In this document: positions 17,245-25,650 of the stretch, piece after piece
Layout: each line of letters starts with the position of its first letter
Position numbering within the stretch: the stretch's first letter is position 1
NCBI GenBank assembly: GCA_938020445.1
Contig: CALIIC010000112.1
Location: forward strand, 1 to 53,388
Direction: 5' to 3'
Origin: an uncultured Flavobacteriaceae bacterium
GTDB lineage: Bacteria; Bacteroidota; Bacteroidia; Flavobacteriales; Flavobacteriaceae
Length of the DNA: 53,388 bases
Notes under the pieces: model-generated
Seen by the model: only the letters and a program-made list of their open reading frames with translations
What the model was told of the DNA's origin: nothing
The model's database searches: none
Made by a program: the position numbers and the translations under genes

Positions 17245-17646
17245 GTGAAAAAGAAAGAAATACCACAAGATGAGAGTTTTTTCACAGAAGAACACGGCAA
17301 AGAACTCTATTACGCAGTAGACGAGGAAGGAAACTACACCACAGGTCTGAGCTCGGGATGGGAAGTAAAGACCATTGCCTTGAGCAATGCGTTGGAAGCA
17401 ATCGAAGAACGTATTGCCGATGCAAAAAAAAGAGTTCATGAAAACAAGACCAGCCCAATCGAATATTATATGGAGGTCTGTAAAATGGAACTCCCCGTTC
17501 TGGCAAGCTATGTGGGTATGTGGGTATGGAGGGTAAAACGGCATTTTAAACCCGCCGTCTTTAAAAAATTAAGTCAAAAAACATTGGAGAAATATGCTAC
17601 CGCCTTTGATATTACAGTAGAACAATTAAAAAACGTAGCACCCTGA
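17245..17646 (+). CDS. Small conserved-looking protein of unknown function in pigment operon
   Basis: A 133-residue soluble protein with a GTG start at 17245, 10 bp after the dehydratase and 3 bp before the BtrH-like gene. No signal peptide or membrane segment. The middle is helical and charged (EAIEERIADAKKRVHENK), and the C-terminal third (FKKLSQKTLEKYATAFDIT) looks like a helix-turn-helix-sized helical bundle. I recognise no family. The tight spacing suggests it works with the BtrH-like acyltransferase. Confidence 0.72.
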   Translation: MKKKEIPQDESFFTEEHGKELYYAVDEEGNYTTGLSSGWEVKTIALSNALEAIEERIADAKKRVHENKTSPIEYYMEVCKMELPVLASYVGMWVWRVKRHFKPAVFKKLSQKTLEKYATAFDITVEQLKNVAP

Positions 17647-17649
17647 CAC

Positions 17650-18645
17650 ATGAAGATAGATTTTGAGCATAAACAGTCCGCACATTGCGAAAATGGCGTC
17701 GTTTCCAACCTAATGAAATTTAATGGGCATCAAGTGAGTGAACCAATGGTCTTCGGTATTGGTTCGGGTCTTCTATTCTGCTATTTGCCGTTCATAAAAA
17801 TCAATTATGCCCCGCTGATTACCTATAGGGCAATGGCAGGTTTTATTTTTAACCGATTCGCAAAAAGGGTGGGGATTAAAATAAAAAGGGAAAAGTTCAA
17901 AGACCCTCAAAAAGCAAAGGAACGGTTGGACGAAAACCTGCAAAAGAACAATCCCGTAGGGCTCCAAGTCGGCGTGTACAATCTGGTCTACTTCCCCGAT
18001 GAATACCGTTTTCACTTTAATGCACACAACCTCGTCGTATATGGAAAAGAGGATGATACGTACCTCATAAGCGACCCGGTGATGCAACATGTAACAACCC
18101 TCACTTCCAAAGAATTGGAAAAGGTACGCTATGCCAAAGGGCCTTTTGCGCCAAATGGCCATATGTATTATCCGATTTCGTTTCCGGAAACCCTCCACTT
18201 AGAAAAAGCCATTCGCAAAGGCATCAAACACACCTGCCGTGAAATGCTGGCCCCTGTCCCGATTGTGGGTGCTAAAGGCATAAAAACAGTAGCCAAGCTC
18301 ATTCGTAAATGGCCCAAAAAACATGGGGCTAAAAAGGCCAATCATTACCTAGGTCAGATTGTACGAATGCAAGAGGAAATTGGCACTGGCGGTGGTGGCT
18401 TTCGCTACATTTATGCCGCTTTTTTGCAAGAAGCAAGTGACGTATTAAAAATTGAAGAACTCGCAGTGCTTTCCAAGGAGATGACACAAATCGGGGATCA
18501 ATGGCGCGATTTTGCGCTCAGTGCCTCTCGAATTTATAAAAATAGAAGTGTTCAGGAAGATGCGTACAACAAGGTTGCAGATGAATTGGAGGCCATTGGT
18601 AACCGGGAAACGAATTTTTTCGGTAAACTGAAGCGGGCCATTTAG
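17650..18645 (+). CDS. BtrH-like cysteine acyltransferase
   Basis: A 331-residue protein with the BtrH N-terminal domain (papain/C39-peptidase-like fold). Catalytic candidates are Cys13 in SAHCENGVVSNLM, His126 in NAHNLVVYG and Asp142 in ISDPV. Gly-rich FGIGSGLLFCY follows the Cys helix as in the family. The C-terminal half is helical and matches the helper domain usually fused to it. In butirosin synthesis BtrH moves an acyl group from an ACP to an acceptor amine. Here, among two ACPs, it is a plausible enzyme for joining the polyene acyl-ACP to the dialkylresorcinol hydroxyl. That function is inference; the fold call is fairly firm. Confidence 0.8.
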   Translation: MKIDFEHKQSAHCENGVVSNLMKFNGHQVSEPMVFGIGSGLLFCYLPFIKINYAPLITYRAMAGFIFNRFAKRVGIKIKREKFKDPQKAKERLDENLQKNNPVGLQVGVYNLVYFPDEYRFHFNAHNLVVYGKEDDTYLISDPVMQHVTTLTSKELEKVRYAKGPFAPNGHMYYPISFPETLHLEKAIRKGIKHTCREMLAPVPIVGAKGIKTVAKLIRKWPKKHGAKKANHYLGQIVRMQEEIGTGGGGFRYIYAAFLQEASDVLKIEELAVLSKEMTQIGDQWRDFALSASRIYKNRSVQEDAYNKVADELEAIGNRETNFFGKLKRAI

Positions 18646-18664
18646 CAAAGGATCGCATTGTAAC

Positions 18665-18799
18665 ATGATTTTGCATTCTAATCTCTTGATGCAAATCAAA
18701 GAGGTATTAAAAGAAAACGTAACATTTGATTTCGACACAAGGGTCGAAGCAACCTGCCCAAAGGCAGCTAGGCACAAATCTCGATTATCGCGTCAATGA
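18665..18799 (+). CDS. Possible 44-residue leader ORF coupled to ABC transporter gene
   Basis: An ATG at 18665 opens a 44-codon frame that fills the 150-bp gap and ends in TGA overlapping the ABC ATPase start as ATGA (18796-18799), the same coupling seen between proven genes of this cluster. The peptide starts MILHSNLLMQIKEVLKENV and ends Arg-rich. The DNA also has an imperfect hairpin (18667-18676 with 18689-18697). It may be a real small protein, a leader, or a gene remnant; I cannot tell. Confidence 0.3.
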   Translation: MILHSNLLMQIKEVLKENVTFDFDTRVEATCPKAARHKSRLSRQ

Positions 18800-19539
18800 T
18801 TGAAATATCCCATCTTTCTAAAAAGTATAAAGGCGCTACCAACTTTTCTGTGAGCGATTTAGATCTCACTATAGACAATGGTGAGATTTTTGGGCTCTTA
18901 GGTCCGAACGGTGCCGGAAAAACCACCCTTATCTCAATGTTATGCTCTTTGTTAAAACCTACTGCAGGAAGTTTTACCATCAACAATCTCGATTATAAAA
19001 ACAATAAAAACCAATTAAAACAATTGGTAGGAATCGTGCCGCAAGAGTATGCCCTCTACCCTTCCCTGACCGCCTTTGAAAACCTAAAGTACTTTGGATC
19101 TATGTATGGTCTTCAAGGGAAAGGCTTAAAAAACAAGCTAACAGAACAACTCGAAATCTTAGGGCTTCTAGATTTTGCCCACCGTCCGGTGAAAACATTT
19201 TCGGGCGGAATGAAAAGGCGCCTCAATCTCATTTCCGGGATTCTACACGACCCCAAAGTGCTATTCCTCGATGAGCCTACCGTTGGCGTAGATGTGCAAT
19301 CAAGGACGGTCATCATAGACCATCTAAAACAGTTGAACGCTAAAGGCACTACTATTGTATATACTTCGCACCACTTAAATGAAGCACAACACTTCTGCGA
19401 TCGTGTGGCGATCATCGACCATGGGCAAATCGTTTGCAAAGGGGTACCCAAAACGCTAATAGAAGCACATAAGAATGCCCATCATCTAGAAGATTTATTT
19501 TTAATTCTTACCGGCAAAGCCCTGCGAGATCATGTATAA
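18796..19539 (+). CDS. ABC transporter ATP-binding protein
   Basis: A 247-residue nucleotide-binding subunit with Walker A GPNGAGKT (residues 36-43), Q-loop in VPQEYALYP, signature SGGMK (136-140), Walker B LFLDEP (156-161) and a His switch in TSHHL. It matches the DrrA/CcmA subclass that pairs with ABC-2 permeases for efflux of hydrophobic products. The permease gene overlaps its end by 8 bp. Export or flipping of the pigment or a precursor across the inner membrane is the likely role. Confidence 0.93.
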   Translation: MIEISHLSKKYKGATNFSVSDLDLTIDNGEIFGLLGPNGAGKTTLISMLCSLLKPTAGSFTINNLDYKNNKNQLKQLVGIVPQEYALYPSLTAFENLKYFGSMYGLQGKGLKNKLTEQLEILGLLDFAHRPVKTFSGGMKRRLNLISGILHDPKVLFLDEPTVGVDVQSRTVIIDHLKQLNAKGTTIVYTSHHLNEAQHFCDRVAIIDHGQIVCKGVPKTLIEAHKNAHHLEDLFLILTGKALRDHV

Positions 19540-20800
19540 ACTTTGGGCTTCCACATACAAAGAGTTTTTGCTCCTAACCCGCGACTTAGGTGGCCTAGCG
19601 GTGTTGTTCTTAATGCCCTTGCTCCTTGTTATTACCATTACTACAATTCAGGACGGGACTTTTAAAACGCTAGAGACTTCGAAAATCCCCATGTTGTTGA
19701 TCGACAATGATCAGGGAGCCGTATCCCAAAATATCCAAGGAAATCTCAATAGTTCCGATCTTTTTGAAGTAATAAAGGGCAATAGCGAGCAAGAGGCACA
19801 AAAATTAGTGCAAAAAGGTGCCTATCAGTTGGCCATTGTTATTCCAAAAAATCTTTCAAAAGACTTGCAACAAAAGGTAAGCGACAATGTTGCCGAGATC
19901 CTATCGCGATTCGGGCTGGAGGAAGAGCATACGCCCGTGACAAAGAACGAACTACAACCGAAAGAAGTAACCCTTTATTTTGACCCGGCAACGCAGCAAT
20001 CCTTTAAAAGTTCGGTACGGAGCACTATCAAACAAATGATTTCCCAAATTGAGAGTCAGACCATATACAAGGCTTTTCAAGAACAACTGACCGAAGATCC
20101 GTCAGAGGTTATTTTTGATACACGCCATTTTATAACTTTTAAGGAAATTGATCCAAACAATAACAAAAAACCACAGGTACCCAATTCTACACAACACAAC
20201 ATTCCGGCATGGACCCTTTTCGCCATTTTCTTTATCATCCTTCCCCTAGGCATTAATATGGTCAAGGAAAAAAACCAAGGTACTTTTGTACGATTACGTA
20301 CGCAACCGGTATCTTATGCCACTGTTTTGGGAGGAAAGACCCTGGTATTCTTGACGGTATCATTGATCCAATTTGCACTTATGCTTTTAGTGGGCATCTA
20401 CCTCTTTCCACTCATTGGTTTGCCCAAATTAGTTGTTTCGGGAAGGTTGCCACTGTTGTTCATAGTTGCTTTCTTCGCCGGTCTCGCCGCAGTAGGCCTC
20501 GGGCTTTTGTTGGGTACTATTGCAAAAACCCAAGAGCAGTCAGCTCCTTTTGCCGCCACCTTCGTGGTCATACTAGCGGCCGTCGGAGGAGTATGGGTTC
20601 CTGTTTTTGCCATGCCAAAGCTCATGCAAACACTTTCAAATCTCTCTCCGATGAATTGGGGACTCAATGCCTTTTATGACGTATTTTTGCGAAACGTTGG
20701 TTTTGTAGAAATCCTGCCCGAAATTGGGTTGCTTTTCGGCTTTTTTATCATTACCACATTAATTGCGCTACGCTACAATTCAAGAAAAAATGCCATCTAA
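19532..20800 (+). CDS. ABC-2 type transporter permease
   Basis: A 422-residue membrane protein with one N-terminal helix (about residues 20-38), a long extracytoplasmic domain (about 40-225), then five or six helices near the C-terminus. This is the ABC2_membrane_3 layout. A conserved-looking cytoplasmic loop MVKEKNQGTFVRLRTQPVS precedes the helices. It pairs with the ATPase encoded upstream (8-bp overlap). The end overlaps the thioesterase start. Substrate unknown, presumably a pigment intermediate. Confidence 0.9.
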   Translation: MYKLWASTYKEFLLLTRDLGGLAVLFLMPLLLVITITTIQDGTFKTLETSKIPMLLIDNDQGAVSQNIQGNLNSSDLFEVIKGNSEQEAQKLVQKGAYQLAIVIPKNLSKDLQQKVSDNVAEILSRFGLEEEHTPVTKNELQPKEVTLYFDPATQQSFKSSVRSTIKQMISQIESQTIYKAFQEQLTEDPSEVIFDTRHFITFKEIDPNNNKKPQVPNSTQHNIPAWTLFAIFFIILPLGINMVKEKNQGTFVRLRTQPVSYATVLGGKTLVFLTVSLIQFALMLLVGIYLFPLIGLPKLVVSGRLPLLFIVAFFAGLAAVGLGLLLGTIAKTQEQSAPFAATFVVILAAVGGVWVPVFAMPKLMQTLSNLSPMNWGLNAFYDVFLRNVGFVEILPEIGLLFGFFIITTLIALRYNSRKNAI

Positions 20801-21227
20801 GACCACTAAGGAAATCAGTTTTACAAGTGAAGTCAGGGTTCGATTCGCAGAAACCGACCCGCTGGGCATTGTCTGGCATGGCAACTACATACAATATTTT
20901 GAAGATGGGCGGGAAGCCTTTGGAAGGCATCATGGCATATCATACCTCGATCAGAAATCGCATAACTTTTCCACTCCTATTGTCGAATCGAAATGCGAAC
21001 ACAAACTGCCCCTTACTTATGGGGATGTAGCCACCATAGAAACTACCTACGTAGATTCCGTAGCCGCAAAAATGATTTTCAAGTATAAAATATTCAACCC
21101 CAAAGGACAGGTGGTGTGTACCGGACAAACAGTACAGGTATTTGTAGAATTGGGCGGGGAGCTGTCTCTGTTGATTCCAGATTTTTTCAGGGATTGGAAA
21201 CTAAAAATGGGGTTGCTAAATGAGTGA
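20790..21227 (+). CDS. Acyl-CoA/ACP thioesterase, 4HBT hot-dog family
   Basis: A 145-residue protein starting at ATG 20790 (MPSKTTKEISF), inside the last codons of the permease gene. The 4-hydroxybenzoyl-CoA thioesterase motif is clear: ETDPLGIVWHGNYIQYFEDGR, of which the Asp and the following Gly-x-Val are catalytic and structural. Aryl-polyene clusters carry such a thioesterase, thought to release or edit carrier-bound chains. It overlaps the next ketosynthase by 8 bp. Confidence 0.87.
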   Translation: MPSKTTKEISFTSEVRVRFAETDPLGIVWHGNYIQYFEDGREAFGRHHGISYLDQKSHNFSTPIVESKCEHKLPLTYGDVATIETTYVDSVAAKMIFKYKIFNPKGQVVCTGQTVQVFVELGGELSLLIPDFFRDWKLKMGLLNE

Positions 21228-22368
21228 AATATACCTATCACACAACAATGTAGTATCCAACTATGGTTTTGACTCGCTTGCAGCGGTAAACGAAATAAAG
21301 CAAGAAAAATCAAGCCTTCAGTTAATCGACGACTCTCAAATTCTATCCAAACCTGTTTGTACTTCCCGTATGGATACCGAAAAGTTAAAGGAAGCCTTTG
21401 CTCTTTTAAACCCCAGGGAATCATACACTCGTTTGGAACAGTTGTTGATCGTTTCGCTCGAAAAAACCATCAAAGCATCCGGGGTGCCGCTAAACGAACG
21501 AGTAGGATTGCTTATTTCAACGACCAAAGGAAATATAGATGTGCTCGATACGCAGAATCCCTTCCCTGAAGAACGGGCTTATTTAACTGTTCTAGGGGAC
21601 AAAATCAAAGATTTCTTTGGTTTTCAACATGAGGCAATGGTACTATCAAACGCTTGTGTTTCGGGAGTTTTGGCTATCGCCGTAGCAAAACGTTTTATAC
21701 AACAAGGCACCTATGACCATGTATTCGTAGTCGGTGGAGATCTGGTTACAAAGTTTATTCTATCTGGGTTCAACGCATTTCAAGCCTTAAGCGATGCTCC
21801 CTGCAAACCATACGATAAAGACCGGGTAGGCATCAATATCGGCGAGGTGGGATCTAGTGTACTGGTTACTAAAAATCCGAACGCCCTGGCAAAAGAATCA
21901 GTGGTAGTGCTCGGGGAAGCCTCTTGCAATGATGCCAACCATATTTCGGGACCTTCGCGCACAGGGGAAGGACTGTTTAGAAGTATTGAATCGGCAATGA
22001 AACAGGCGCGTATTTCTGCCTCCGAAATCGATTGTATTTCTGCCCATGGTACAGCCACCATTTTTAATGATGAAATGGAAGCGATCGCTTTTAACCGGGC
22101 CAACTTACAAGCCACTCCCATCAACAGTTTAAAAGGGTATTTTGGTCATACCTTGGGTGCATCGGGTCTTATAGAGACCATCGTGGGGATGCATTCCCTG
22201 CATCAAAACACTTTGTTTTGTTCCAAAGGTTTTGAAGAACTTGGAGTCTCCAAACCCTTGAACGTGATTGGCAAAACCACCCAAAAATCACTTGATATAT
22301 TTTTAAAAACCGCTTCGGGCTTTGGTGGTTGTAATACCGCCACAATCTTTAAAAAAGTAGCATCCTAA
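21220..22368 (+). CDS. Beta-ketoacyl-ACP synthase, second
   Basis: A 382-residue ketosynthase with complete active site: Cys146 in SNACVSGVLA, His in SAHGTAT and His in YFGHTLGASG. The N-terminal 45 residues are divergent from FabF, giving a shorter and unusual first strand region. It is translationally linked to the thioesterase upstream (8-bp overlap) and to the truncated ketosynthase-like gene downstream (1-bp overlap). This resembles the ketosynthase partners in aryl-polyene clusters, and a heterodimer with the downstream protein is possible. Confidence 0.87.
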   Translation: MSEIYLSHNNVVSNYGFDSLAAVNEIKQEKSSLQLIDDSQILSKPVCTSRMDTEKLKEAFALLNPRESYTRLEQLLIVSLEKTIKASGVPLNERVGLLISTTKGNIDVLDTQNPFPEERAYLTVLGDKIKDFFGFQHEAMVLSNACVSGVLAIAVAKRFIQQGTYDHVFVVGGDLVTKFILSGFNAFQALSDAPCKPYDKDRVGINIGEVGSSVLVTKNPNALAKESVVVLGEASCNDANHISGPSRTGEGLFRSIESAMKQARISASEIDCISAHGTATIFNDEMEAIAFNRANLQATPINSLKGYFGHTLGASGLIETIVGMHSLHQNTLFCSKGFEELGVSKPLNVIGKTTQKSLDIFLKTASGFGGCNTATIFKKVAS

Positions 22369-22973
22369 TGGCGACCAGGTATCATATAGAGCAGTATTGT
22401 AGAATAACGAATGGCCGTATTTCAAAAAACGGCGCCCTGGTTTTTGAAAGTGCGGAAACCGAATTCTCAGCCTTTATTAAAACAGCCTATAAGACACTGG
22501 GAATTGCTTATTCAAAATTCTTTAAGATGGATTCCTTAAGCAAACTGGCCCTTGTAGCGGCCGATTTGCTATTAGTTGAAGAACCGGAAAAAAATATGGC
22601 ATTGGTCTTTTCAAACAACGCCAGCAGCCTCGATACCGACCGAAAACACCAACAAAGCATTCAAGATCCCGATGGCTACTTTCCGAGTCCCGCTGTTTTT
22701 GTCTACACCCTTCCCAACATCTGTATGGGAGAAATCAGTATTAAACATCGTTTATTTTCAGAAAACAGCTTTTTCATAAACAACCGTTTTCTGGCCGATA
22801 ATTTGTTCGATTATACCAACAGCCTACTCGCTATGCAAAAAGCAGAAAAGGTGCTTTGTGGCTGGGTAGATTTCGACCATGGAAAATACGATGCCTTTTT
22901 GTACGTTGTAGCAAAGAATGGTACTTTTACCCATTCTAAGGAAAGCATAAATCAATTATACCAGACGATATGA
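22368..22973 (+). CDS. Truncated ketosynthase-like protein without active-site Cys
   Basis: A 201-residue protein that reads like the N-terminal half of a ketosynthase. Segments such as FKMDSLSKLALVAADLLL, ALVFSNNASSLDTD and FVYTLPNICMGEISIKH follow ketosynthase order. Where the nucleophile elbow (ACxSG) should be, the sequence is NNRFLADNLFD with no Cys, and the C-terminal catalytic-His half is absent. It overlaps both neighbours (1 bp and 4 bp), so it is an intact gene and not decay. A structural or regulatory partner of the upstream ketosynthase is the best guess. Confidence 0.75.
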   Translation: MATRYHIEQYCRITNGRISKNGALVFESAETEFSAFIKTAYKTLGIAYSKFFKMDSLSKLALVAADLLLVEEPEKNMALVFSNNASSLDTDRKHQQSIQDPDGYFPSPAVFVYTLPNICMGEISIKHRLFSENSFFINNRFLADNLFDYTNSLLAMQKAEKVLCGWVDFDHGKYDAFLYVVAKNGTFTHSKESINQLYQTI

Positions 22974-23227
22974 CCGATTTGAAACTAGAATTGAAGGAAA
23001 AAATTATCGAGCAGTTAAACTTGGAAGATGTATCTGTAGCCGAAATCGGTGATAAAGATCCTCTTTTCGGGGAAGGCTTGGGATTGGATTCTATCGATGC
23101 CCTGGAGCTCATCGTAATGTTAGATAAGGACTACGGCATCAAATTGGCCGATCCAAAAGAAGGAAAACAAATCTTTGAATCAGTAGAGACCATGGCGGCT
23201 TATATTACCTCCAAAAAGGCAGGCTAG
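22970..23227 (+). CDS. Acyl carrier protein (second)
   Basis: An 85-residue ACP with phosphopantetheine site Ser41 in GLGLDSIDALELIV. The start overlaps the preceding stop by 4 bp. It differs clearly from the ACP at 13027, which suggests that polyene assembly and another acyl branch use separate carriers. A 159-bp gap follows before the next ketosynthase. Confidence 0.93.
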   Translation: MTDLKLELKEKIIEQLNLEDVSVAEIGDKDPLFGEGLGLDSIDALELIVMLDKDYGIKLADPKEGKQIFESVETMAAYITSKKAG

Positions 23228-23358
23228 TAGCTCCTCCTCTCAGAAAGCGTTCCTAGTAGATGTCCCTAATATAAAATTTCTTGTTAAAAGCAGTGCTTAT
23301 TGGCAAAAGGGCGTTGCTAAAATTTCCCTAAAAAGATAGGATCTTCGTATTTTCGCAG

Positions 23359-23373
23359 CTGAAAACTTTTCAG
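23359..23373. promoter_or_regulatory. Perfect 7-bp inverted repeat before KS gene
   Basis: CTGAAAA, one base, then TTTTCAG, ending 13 bp before the ATG at 23387. The 159-bp gap here is one of the few breaks in the operon. A -7-like TATTTTCG (23348-23355, one mismatch) overlaps the area just upstream. Could be an operator or a leader hairpin affecting translation of the KS/CLF pair; short enough to be chance. Confidence 0.3.
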
Positions 23374-23386
23374 TTTCAACTTCGCT

Positions 23387-24586
23387 ATGGGTAAAGGTAT
23401 TGCAATCACAGGTATGGGCGTTATCTCGGCTATTGGAAACAATGTTGAAGAGAACTACGAATCCCTGATATCCAAAAAGATAGGAATTACAAAAATCTCC
23501 CATATTGATACTGTTCATAAGAACGATATTATGGTGGGTGAAATTCCGACCACCAATTCGGTACTGGAAACACAGCTTGGACTTTCGCCCGACAGCTGGT
23601 CAAGAACCTCTCTATTAGCGGTAATTGCAGCAAAACAGGCCGTAACCAATGCGGGTATTACCGATATAAATGCTTTTAGGACCGGCTTGATTTCAGGGAC
23701 GACCGTTGGCGGCATGGACAAGTCTGAACAATACTTTTACGAATACTTTGAAAACGACAAAACTTGGCATCATATCAACGGCCTGCATGCCGGTGATTCT
23801 ACCCAAAAAATAGCGCTTAGTCTGGGGTTAAAATCGAGTTTTACTACCACTATCAGTACTGCCTGCTCTTCTGCCGCCAATGCGATTATGCTAGGAGCTC
23901 GTATGATCAAATCGGGACAGTTAGAGCGTGTTATTGTGGGCGGTGCGGATTGCCTTTCTAAATTTACGATCAATGGGTTTAAGACACTCATGATCTTATC
24001 CGACACCTACAATACCCCTTTTGATGATAACAGAAAAGGACTCAACTTAGGTGAATCGGCCGCATACTTGGTTCTCGAATCAGATGCAGTGGTCGCCAAA
24101 GAAAATAAGAAAGTCCTGGCCTATGTGAAAGGATATGGAAATGCGAACGATGCGTTTCATCAAACCGCATCCTCCGATAATGGGGACGGGGCGGTACTTG
24201 CGATGGAACAGGCGCTGAAAGTTGCCGGGCTCTCACCAGATAGCGTAGATTATATAAATGCCCACGGCACGGCAACTCCCAACAACGACCTCTCGGAAGG
24301 CCGTGCAATGAACCGTGTTTTTAATGGCAAGGTACCTGACTTTAGTTCTACGAAGGCTTTTACCGGGCATACCTTGGCTACCGCGGGAGCCATTGAAGCT
24401 GTGTATGCCGTATTAGCACTTCAAAACAACGTTATTTTCCCCAATCTAAATTTTAGAACGCCCATGCAGGAGTTCGACCTTTTACCCGAGACCGAATTAA
24501 AACAAAAAGAATTAAATGTAGTGTTATCGAATTCCTTTGGTTTTGGAGGAAACTGTACCACCTTACTATTTTCGAAAGAAGCATGA
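23387..24586 (+). CDS. Beta-ketoacyl synthase alpha subunit (FabF-like, third KS)
   Basis: A 399-residue ketosynthase with full catalytic set: Cys160 in STACSSAANA, His in NAHGTATPNND and His in FTGHTLATAG. It overlaps the next gene by 4 bp, and that gene is a ketosynthase homologue lacking the catalytic residues. This is the KS/chain-length-factor layout of type II polyketide synthases, known for aryl polyenes as ApeO/ApeC. It is therefore the likely elongating enzyme for the polyene chain. Confidence 0.9.
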   Translation: MGKGIAITGMGVISAIGNNVEENYESLISKKIGITKISHIDTVHKNDIMVGEIPTTNSVLETQLGLSPDSWSRTSLLAVIAAKQAVTNAGITDINAFRTGLISGTTVGGMDKSEQYFYEYFENDKTWHHINGLHAGDSTQKIALSLGLKSSFTTTISTACSSAANAIMLGARMIKSGQLERVIVGGADCLSKFTINGFKTLMILSDTYNTPFDDNRKGLNLGESAAYLVLESDAVVAKENKKVLAYVKGYGNANDAFHQTASSDNGDGAVLAMEQALKVAGLSPDSVDYINAHGTATPNNDLSEGRAMNRVFNGKVPDFSSTKAFTGHTLATAGAIEAVYAVLALQNNVIFPNLNFRTPMQEFDLLPETELKQKELNVVLSNSFGFGGNCTTLLFSKEA

Positions 24587-25650
24587 AAAAGCGCGTTTAC
24601 ATAAACAGTGTCGGTTCGGTTTCTGCTCAAAAGACATTTGAAAATACCTTATTTCTAGAGGAAATAACATCGTACAACGATACGACAATGGGTGTTATCA
24701 ACCCCAACTACAAAGACTACATACCTCCTGCGGCAGCGAGAAGAATGGCCAAAGGCATAAAAATGAGCACGGTAAGCTCTAAAACGGCCTTGGATGAAGC
24801 GGGTCTTGACAATGTAGACGCTATTATCGTTGGCACGGGGCTTGGCTGCATTGACGATTCTGAAAAATTTATCAGTGCAATTATCGATAATAAGGAGCAA
24901 TTTCTTACTCCTACCAGGTTCATTCAGTCATCGCACAATACCGTCTCAGGACAAATTGCTTTGGGCATTGGGTGTAAAGGATATAATTATACCTATGTAA
25001 ACGGCGCCACTTCCTTTGAATCTTGTTTGATAGACGCTATGATCCAACTTCAGTTAGAAGAAGCCGAGAACGTTTTGGTAGGTGGTGTTGATGAATTAGT
25101 GCCCCACCATGTAAACACCCATCGCTTAATAAACCATATCAAAAAAATACCGGTAGAAAGCGCGCACCTGCTAGCGTCAAAAACAGAAGGCTGCGTCATG
25201 GCCGAAGGTGCACACTTTTTTGTCCTATCCGAAAAAAAGCAAGCTTCGACCTATGCCGAGTTAATTGGCGTACGCACCTATAATATCCTCGCTCAAAATC
25301 AGCTGGCACAAACGGTTACAGCATTTCTAAAAGAACATGAACTTAGCTCAGATGCCATTGATTTGGTCGTGCTTGGCTACAATGGTGATGTAACATTTGA
25401 TCCGTACTACGACCTACTCGCCAAGGGGATGTTTGCCGATACTGCCCAAGCCTATACCAAACACTTGTCAGGCGAATACGATACTGCCGGCGGCTTTGCT
25501 TTTTGGTTCGCTTCCAAAGTAATGCGAACGGGCACTTTACCAGCGGTAGCGCATTTAAACAAGGTAGCGATTACGAAACCTAAGACCATATTGCTTTACA
25601 ATCAGTATCGCGGGGAATACCATAGCCTCGTACTATTACGACAATGCTAA
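24583..25650 (+). CDS. Chain-length-factor-like ketosynthase homologue (inactive)
   Basis: A 355-residue ketosynthase fold in which the nucleophile Cys is replaced: the elbow reads VNGATSFES, with Ala142 at the Cys position. The first catalytic His region reads LGYNGDVTFD instead of HGTxTxxND. Overall order is otherwise preserved. Such proteins form heterodimers with an active ketosynthase and set chain length. It overlaps the KS upstream by 4 bp and the deacetylase downstream by 7 bp. Confidence 0.83.
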   Translation: MKKRVYINSVGSVSAQKTFENTLFLEEITSYNDTTMGVINPNYKDYIPPAAARRMAKGIKMSTVSSKTALDEAGLDNVDAIIVGTGLGCIDDSEKFISAIIDNKEQFLTPTRFIQSSHNTVSGQIALGIGCKGYNYTYVNGATSFESCLIDAMIQLQLEEAENVLVGGVDELVPHHVNTHRLINHIKKIPVESAHLLASKTEGCVMAEGAHFFVLSEKKQASTYAELIGVRTYNILAQNQLAQTVTAFLKEHELSSDAIDLVVLGYNGDVTFDPYYDLLAKGMFADTAQAYTKHLSGEYDTAGGFAFWFASKVMRTGTLPAVAHLNKVAITKPKTILLYNQYRGEYHSLVLLRQC

